A stretch of DNA of 23,640 nucleotides from VYDC01 sp963667515. Its GTDB lineage: Bacteria > Chloroflexota > Dehalococcoidia > UBA2979. Positions 19,953-23,640 of this stretch are shown here, piece after piece. The notes under the pieces were generated by a model that was given only the letters and a program-made list of their open reading frames with translations, made no database searches and was not told the origin of the DNA. How positions within the stretch are numbered: the first letter of the stretch is position 1; every line of letters starts with the position of its first letter. The position numbers were made by a program, and so were the translations under genes. The stretch is taken from contig CAXXXY010000010.1 in the NCBI GenBank assembly GCA_963667515.2, positions 1 through 23,640 on the forward strand, read 5' to 3'.

Positions 19953-21143
19953 ATGCGCGAGGCCGTGATCGTCGACAGCGTTCGCACGCCGCTGGGCAAG
20001 TCGTTCCGCGGATCGCTGAACATCACGCGGCCGGACGATCTGCTGGCGCAGGTCATCGACGAGCTGTTCGCGCGCCATCACGAGCTCGACAAGGCCGAGG
20101 TCGAGGACGTGACCATCGGCTGCGGCTTCCCGGAGGGGGCGCAGGGGCTGAACGTCGCGCGCGTCGCCGGGGTGCTGGCGGGGCTGCCGACCTCGGTGCC
20201 GGGGCAGACCATCAACCGCTTCTGCGCCTCGGGATCGCAGGCGGTGGCGACGGCGGCGAACCAGGTGATCCAGGACGGCCTCGACATCGTGGTCGCGGGC
20301 GGCGTCGAGACGATCTCGCTGATCGACGACGGCAGCCGCAACATGAGCCACCTCGTCAACCCGAAGGTGCGCGAGCAGTTCCCGGCGATCTACTGGGTGA
20401 TGGGTCGCACCGCCGAGGTGGTGGCGGAGCGCTACGGCGTGAGCCGCGAGGATCAGGACGCCTACGCGCTGCGCAGCCAGCAGCGCACCGCGCGCGCGCA
20501 GCGAGAGGGGATCTTCGCCGACGAGATCGTGCCCGTCTCGACGATGCGCCGCGTGACGCCGAAGGAGGGCGAGCCCTACGAGGAGGCGGTCACGCTTGAG
20601 CAGGACGAGTGCAACCGGCCCGACAGCACGCTGGAGGGGCTGGCGAAGCTGCCCTCGGCGTTCACGCGCGACGGCTCCGGCTCGGTGACGGCGGGCAACT
20701 CCTCGCAGTTCTCGGACGGTGCCTCGGCGACGCTGGTGATGTCGGCAGAGCGCGCGAAGCAGCTTGGGCTGGAGCCGATCGGGATCTACCGCGGCACGGC
20801 CGTCGCGGGCGTCGATCCCGACGAGATGGGCATCGGCCCCGCCAAGGCGGTGCCGCGGCTGCTGGAGAAGGCCGGCGTGGCGCTGAGCGACATCGACCTC
20901 TGGGAGCTGAACGAGGCGTTCGCGGTGCAGGTGCTGCAGGTGCAGCGGATGCTGGACCTGCCGGAGGAGGCGCTGAACGTCAACGGCGGCGCGATCTCCA
21001 TCGGGCACCCCTACGGCGTGACGGGCTCGCGGCAGGTGGGGCACCTGCTGCGCGAGCTGGGGCGCCGAGGCGGCCGCTACGGCGTGGTGACGATGTGCGT
21101 GGGCGGTGGGCAGGGCTTCGCCTCGCTCTTCGAGGCCGTCTAG
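19953..21143 (+). CDS. Thiolase (acetyl-CoA C-acyltransferase)
   Basis: The 396-residue thiolase is complete. It has MREAVIVDSVRTPLGKSFRG at the start, the nucleophilic Cys91 in TINRFCASGSQAVATAA, the GGVETIS loop, then NEAFAVQVLQVQ, GGAISIGHPYGVTGSRQVGH (His base) and MCVGGGQGFA (second Cys). Such enzymes cleave 3-ketoacyl-CoA to acetyl-CoA and a shortened acyl-CoA. The length and motifs fit degradative FadA-type enzymes. ATG at 19953 follows GGACGAGGGGACC. It is divergent from the enoyl-CoA hydratase and precedes the acyl-CoA synthetase and CoA-transferase genes of the opposite strand, which would supply acyl-CoA substrates. The TAG stop starts a perfect hairpin. Confidence 0.96.
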   Translation: MREAVIVDSVRTPLGKSFRGSLNITRPDDLLAQVIDELFARHHELDKAEVEDVTIGCGFPEGAQGLNVARVAGVLAGLPTSVPGQTINRFCASGSQAVATAANQVIQDGLDIVVAGGVETISLIDDGSRNMSHLVNPKVREQFPAIYWVMGRTAEVVAERYGVSREDQDAYALRSQQRTARAQREGIFADEIVPVSTMRRVTPKEGEPYEEAVTLEQDECNRPDSTLEGLAKLPSAFTRDGSGSVTAGNSSQFSDGASATLVMSAERAKQLGLEPIGIYRGTAVAGVDPDEMGIGPAKAVPRLLEKAGVALSDIDLWELNEAFAVQVLQVQRMLDLPEEALNVNGGAISIGHPYGVTGSRQVGHLLRELGRRGGRYGVVTMCVGGGQGFASLFEAV

Positions 21144-21274
21144 CGCGATTCCGCGTCGCGCGGGAGCGGGGGACGCCGCTGCGCCGCGGCTCTATCTCTG
21201 GGAGCAGAGCCCGCCCGCCCGCCCTCGGGGGCTGCGCCCCCGCACCCCCTCTGCGGAGGCGCTTCGCGCTCCGC
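21143..21274. terminator. Hairpin cluster between convergent genes
   Basis: Three inverted repeats occur: GCGCGA/TCGCGC (21143-21161) starting in the thiolase stop codon, CGGGGGC-TGC-GCCCCCG (21226-21242), and GCGGAGGCGC-TTC-GCGCTCCGC (21253-21274, one bulged base). There are no T tracts, so classical intrinsic termination is not evident. The third has the same TTC loop as the dispersed element. The rest of the gap to 21345 is GC-rich with no gene seen. Confidence 0.45.
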
Positions 21275-21345
21275 CGGAGAGAGATCGGCGTGGGTGCCTC
21301 CACCTGCCCGCGTCGCGGGTGCTGCGCGCCGCTCGGCTGCGCGCG

Positions 21346-22881
21346 CTAGAAGAGCGGGGGCAGGCCCTCGCGGTGGGAGCGCCACTGCAGCAGGCTCGAG
21401 AGGACGAGCGCGGCGCGCTCGATCGAGTCGTAGGAGGCGATGCCGCCCGCGTAGAGCGCGCGAGAGAGTTCGAGGTCGGCGCCGAGGTCGCCCCAGACGC
21501 GGTCGCGCTCCACGTAGAGCAGAGGGATGCCGGCCTCCTCCTGCGCCGAGGCGAGCTCGGAGGCGAGGGCGCGAGCCTCCTCGCGCTCCTCCTCGGGCGG
21601 GGAGGCGGAGGGCGCATCGTCGTGCCACGGCACGCGGCTCCCGTGTGCGCCCTGCACGATGCCGGGCGAGACCAGGATCACGTCGACGGCGCCGGAGCGA
21701 GAGACGGCGCGCACGATGCCGCGCCGACGCTCGGCCTCGCCCGCGCCGCGTCCGCGCCCGCCGAAGCTCTCGGCGTCGATGGGATTGCGGGCGCTGGTCC
21801 CGGCGGTCGGGATGAACTCGGACAGCTCCGCGCGGGTCGCCGAGGGCAGCTCCGGCACCTCGAGCCCCACGCGCGCGAAGGCGTCCGTCGCCAGCACGCC
21901 GACGCCGCCGCCCGAGCTGAGCAGCGCCACGCGCGGCCCGCGCACCCGCCGCGCCGAGCTGGTGAGCGCCGCGAGCATGTCGCGCAGCTCGGCCATGCTC
22001 TCGACCCGCAGCGCGCCCGTCTGCCGGCACAAAGCCTCGAAGACCTCGAGGGAGCCCGCGAGCGATCCGGTGTGCGAGCGGACCGCCCGAGCGCCCGCGG
22101 CCGAGAGGCCACCCTTGAGGATCACGGTTGGCTTCTCGCGCGCGCAGCGCCGCAGCGCCGCAGCGAACGCCGGACCGTCCGGCACGCCCTCGATGTAGGC
22201 GCCCACCACCTCGGTCTGCGGATCGGCGGCGGCGTAGTCGAGGAAGTCGTGCGCGGCGAGGTCGGCGCCGTTGCCGTAGGAGACGACCTTCGAGAAGCGC
22301 ATCCCCAGCGCGCCGAGCCGGAAGATCAGGTCGGCCGTGTTCACGCCGGACTGCGAGAGCAGGAAGATGCTCCCGACCTCCGTGGGAGGGTTGCCCGTGA
22401 AGGCGATGCGCTCCTCGGGGACGTAGAGGCCCATGCAGTTGGGGCCGATGACGCGGATGCCCGCCGCGACGGCGCGGCGCACCGCGCGACGCTCGATGGC
22501 CGCGCGCTCCGGGTCGCCGGTCTCGGAGAAGCCCGCGGTGAAGAGCTGCAGCGTGCGCACGCCGCGCTCGATGCAGTGCTCGACGAGGGCGGGCACCGCG
22601 GCGGCCGGCACCTGCGAGATGACGTGGTCGACGGGGCCGGGCACGTCGAGCAGCGAGGGGTAGCACGGGAGCCCGCCCACCTCGGAGAGCTTGGGGTTCA
22701 CGGGGTAGAGCGCGTGCGCCTCGTCGTAGCCGAGGGCGAGCAGGGCGCGCAGGAAGTTGCCGCCGCGCGGATCGCCCGAGGGCACGCCGACCACGGCGAT
22801 CGAGCGCGGGTGGAAGAGCCACTCGAGGGGGGGCGCTGCGCTGCGGTCGCCGGCATCGCCGGTCGCGGAGGGGGCGGGCAC
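21346..22881 (-). CDS. NDP-forming acyl-CoA synthetase, alpha-type (CoA-binding and ligase domains)
   Basis: The 511-residue protein has a CoA-binding domain at about 22-115 (FHPRSIAVVGVPSGDPRGG, GLPCYPSLLDVPGPVDHVIS), then the succinyl-CoA-synthetase alpha-like domain (GIRVIGPNCMGLYVPEERI, GSIFLLSQSGVNTADLIFRL). The phospho-acceptor His270 lies in VRSHTGSLAGSLEVFEAL, followed by a second ligase domain (ALLSSGGGVGVLATDAFARV). This is the alpha half of ADP-forming acyl-CoA synthetases, which make or consume acyl-CoA with ATP. The ATP-grasp beta part is not fused and is not in the window. It starts at GTG 22881 after ACGAGGG, 10 bases after the CoA-transferase stop, so both are in one transcript. 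Residues 365-390 contain an acidic, Gly/Arg-rich loop not typical of the family. Confidence 0.9.
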   Translation of the reverse strand: MPAPSATGDAGDRSAAPPLEWLFHPRSIAVVGVPSGDPRGGNFLRALLALGYDEAHALYPVNPKLSEVGGLPCYPSLLDVPGPVDHVISQVPAAAVPALVEHCIERGVRTLQLFTAGFSETGDPERAAIERRAVRRAVAAGIRVIGPNCMGLYVPEERIAFTGNPPTEVGSIFLLSQSGVNTADLIFRLGALGMRFSKVVSYGNGADLAAHDFLDYAAADPQTEVVGAYIEGVPDGPAFAAALRRCAREKPTVILKGGLSAAGARAVRSHTGSLAGSLEVFEALCRQTGALRVESMAELRDMLAALTSSARRVRGPRVALLSSGGGVGVLATDAFARVGLEVPELPSATRAELSEFIPTAGTSARNPIDAESFGGRGRGAGEAERRRGIVRAVSRSGAVDVILVSPGIVQGAHGSRVPWHDDAPSASPPEEEREEARALASELASAQEEAGIPLLYVERDRVWGDLGADLELSRALYAGGIASYDSIERAALVLSSLLQWRSHREGLPPLF

Positions 22882-22891
22882 GGGCCCTCGT

Positions 22892-23640
22892 CTACGCCTT
22901 CGCGCGGACGATCTGGGAGCGGGGGCGCTCGCCGATCGGCGTGTCGCCGATGACGCCGCCCTCGGCGAGCGCGTCGATGGCCGCGTCGTCGAGGCCCAGC
23001 AGCTTGCCGAGGATCGCGCGGTTGTCCGAGCCCAGGTCGGGCGCCGGCGCCAGGACGCAGGGCCCGGCGTCGGTGGTGCGCCACAGCCAGCCGTGCATCG
23101 CCCACGCGCCGACCTCGGGGTGCTCCGCCTGCTCGTAGTAGCCGCGCGCCGCGAGGTGCGGGTCGGCCAGCAGCTCGTTCACAGTCGAGACGGGGCCGGC
23201 GGGCACGCCGTGCTCGCGCAGCCGCTCGAACGCCTGCTGCTTCGTGAGCGCGGCCGACCACTCGCCGATCGGTTCGTCGAGCTCGGCGCGGTGCTCCCAG
23301 CGCGAGCGCACGGTGGCGAAGCGCTCCTCGGCGGCCCACGCGGGGTCGCCCATGGCGGCGCGCAGCCCCGCCCACTCCTCGTCGCTGCTGACGGCGATCG
23401 CGATCCACTCGTCCGTACCGTCGCAGGGGTAGGCGTTGTGCGGCGCCATCCACTCGTGCTCGTTGCCGCGGTGCGGCGGGAGGCGGTGGTTCATCGACCA
23501 CTCCATGAACGCCTCGCCGATCAGCGTGGTCATCGGCTCACGCTGCGCCAGGTCGATGACCTGCCCGCGCCCCGTGCGGCGGCGCTGGATCAACGCGCTC
23601 ACGACCGCGGCCGCGGCGGCGACGCCGGCCACCGGGTCGC
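22892..23640 (-). CDS. CaiB/BaiF family (class III) CoA-transferase, N-terminus beyond window
   Basis: The frame is open to the right edge (about 249 codons) and ends at TAG 22892. The edge sequence DPVAGVAAAAAVVSALIQRR, followed by RTGRGQVIDLAQ, is the class III CoA-transferase core; the first Asp is the likely catalytic aspartate that forms the acyl-aspartyl intermediate. Later blocks are EWMAPHNAYPCDGTDEWIAI, ALTKQQAFERLREHGVPAGP, VSTVNELLADPHLAARGYYE and the C-terminal DNRAILGKLLGLDDAAIDAL, all in family order. These enzymes move CoA between carboxylic acids, for example carnitine, formyl, bile acid or cyclic acids. It is upstream of and probably cotranscribed with the synthetase alpha protein. 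Substrate is unknown. The missing N-terminal part should be about 150-170 residues. Confidence 0.93.
   Translation of the reverse strand, partial: DPVAGVAAAAAVVSALIQRRRTGRGQVIDLAQREPMTTLIGEAFMEWSMNHRLPPHRGNEHEWMAPHNAYPCDGTDEWIAIAVSSDEEWAGLRAAMGDPAWAAEERFATVRSRWEHRAELDEPIGEWSAALTKQQAFERLREHGVPAGPVSTVNELLADPHLAARGYYEQAEHPEVGAWAMHGWLWRTTDAGPCVLAPAPDLGSDNRAILGKLLGLDDAAIDALAEGGVIGDTPIGERPRSQIVRAKA

Overview
The window is very GC-rich bacterial chromosome. Gene content suggests Chloroflexota (Dehalococcoidia-like), with a high-GC actinobacterium as the alternative. The clues are a 7Fe-type ferredoxin fused to a DUF2795-like domain, a DUF3179 lipoprotein, an LLM-class monooxygenase, a PPOX-class flavin protein, many alpha/beta hydrolases, and leaderless-looking starts with TANNNT boxes. 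This placement is inference; no rRNA or other phylogenetic marker is present.

Layout. 1-2728 (minus): an edge-truncated ABM-type monooxygenase, an alpha/beta hydrolase broken by a one-base frameshift, the ferredoxin fusion, and an alpha/beta-fold protein lacking all catalytic-triad residues. 2984-4096 (plus): a luciferase-like monooxygenase. 4237-7069 (minus): SDR, alpha/beta hydrolase and a double-hotdog MaoC-like protein, probably one metabolic operon. 7199-8400: a frameshifted HDOD gene facing a 5'-truncated HD-GYP fragment. 8461-11644 (plus): a compact cassette of phage virion genes (tail-fibre-like proteins, a LamG adhesin with Ala/Gly repeats, an Ig-like protein) with no replication, packaging or lysis genes in view. 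11691-12750: an IS481-family insertion sequence flanked by CTAG, sitting on the stop codon of crcB. 12747-15143 (minus): fluoride channel, FKBP lipoprotein, small membrane protein, SUMF1-fold protein. 15265-18791: DUF3179 lipoprotein, small membrane protein, PPOX protein, tiny Cys-rich protein, YbjQ-like protein. 19049-23640: enoyl-CoA hydratase, divergent thiolase, NDP-forming acyl-CoA synthetase alpha-type protein and CaiB/BaiF CoA-transferase, a set fitting degradation of fatty, cyclic or terpenoid acids through CoA thioesters.

The most striking non-genic signal is a dispersed repeat of about 31-40 bp, seen 13 times in seven clusters. It starts with a hairpin (AGCG-TTC-CGCT core) and continues into a GGGGCTGCCGC box. 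It lies at or just after stop codons, oriented with the upstream gene in both strands, and its outer stem pairs co-vary (CC/GG, CG/CG, GC/GC). In two genes it supplies the last codons and the stop. Inside the phage cassette the same sequence has been tandemly expanded together with a ribosome-binding site and start codon, giving two 24-codon micro-ORFs. It looks like a REP-like 3'-end element family whose origin and role are unknown.

The remaining intergenic stretches are short. The only gap over 300 bases, 16726-17271, holds copies of this repeat and a doubtful small ORF.
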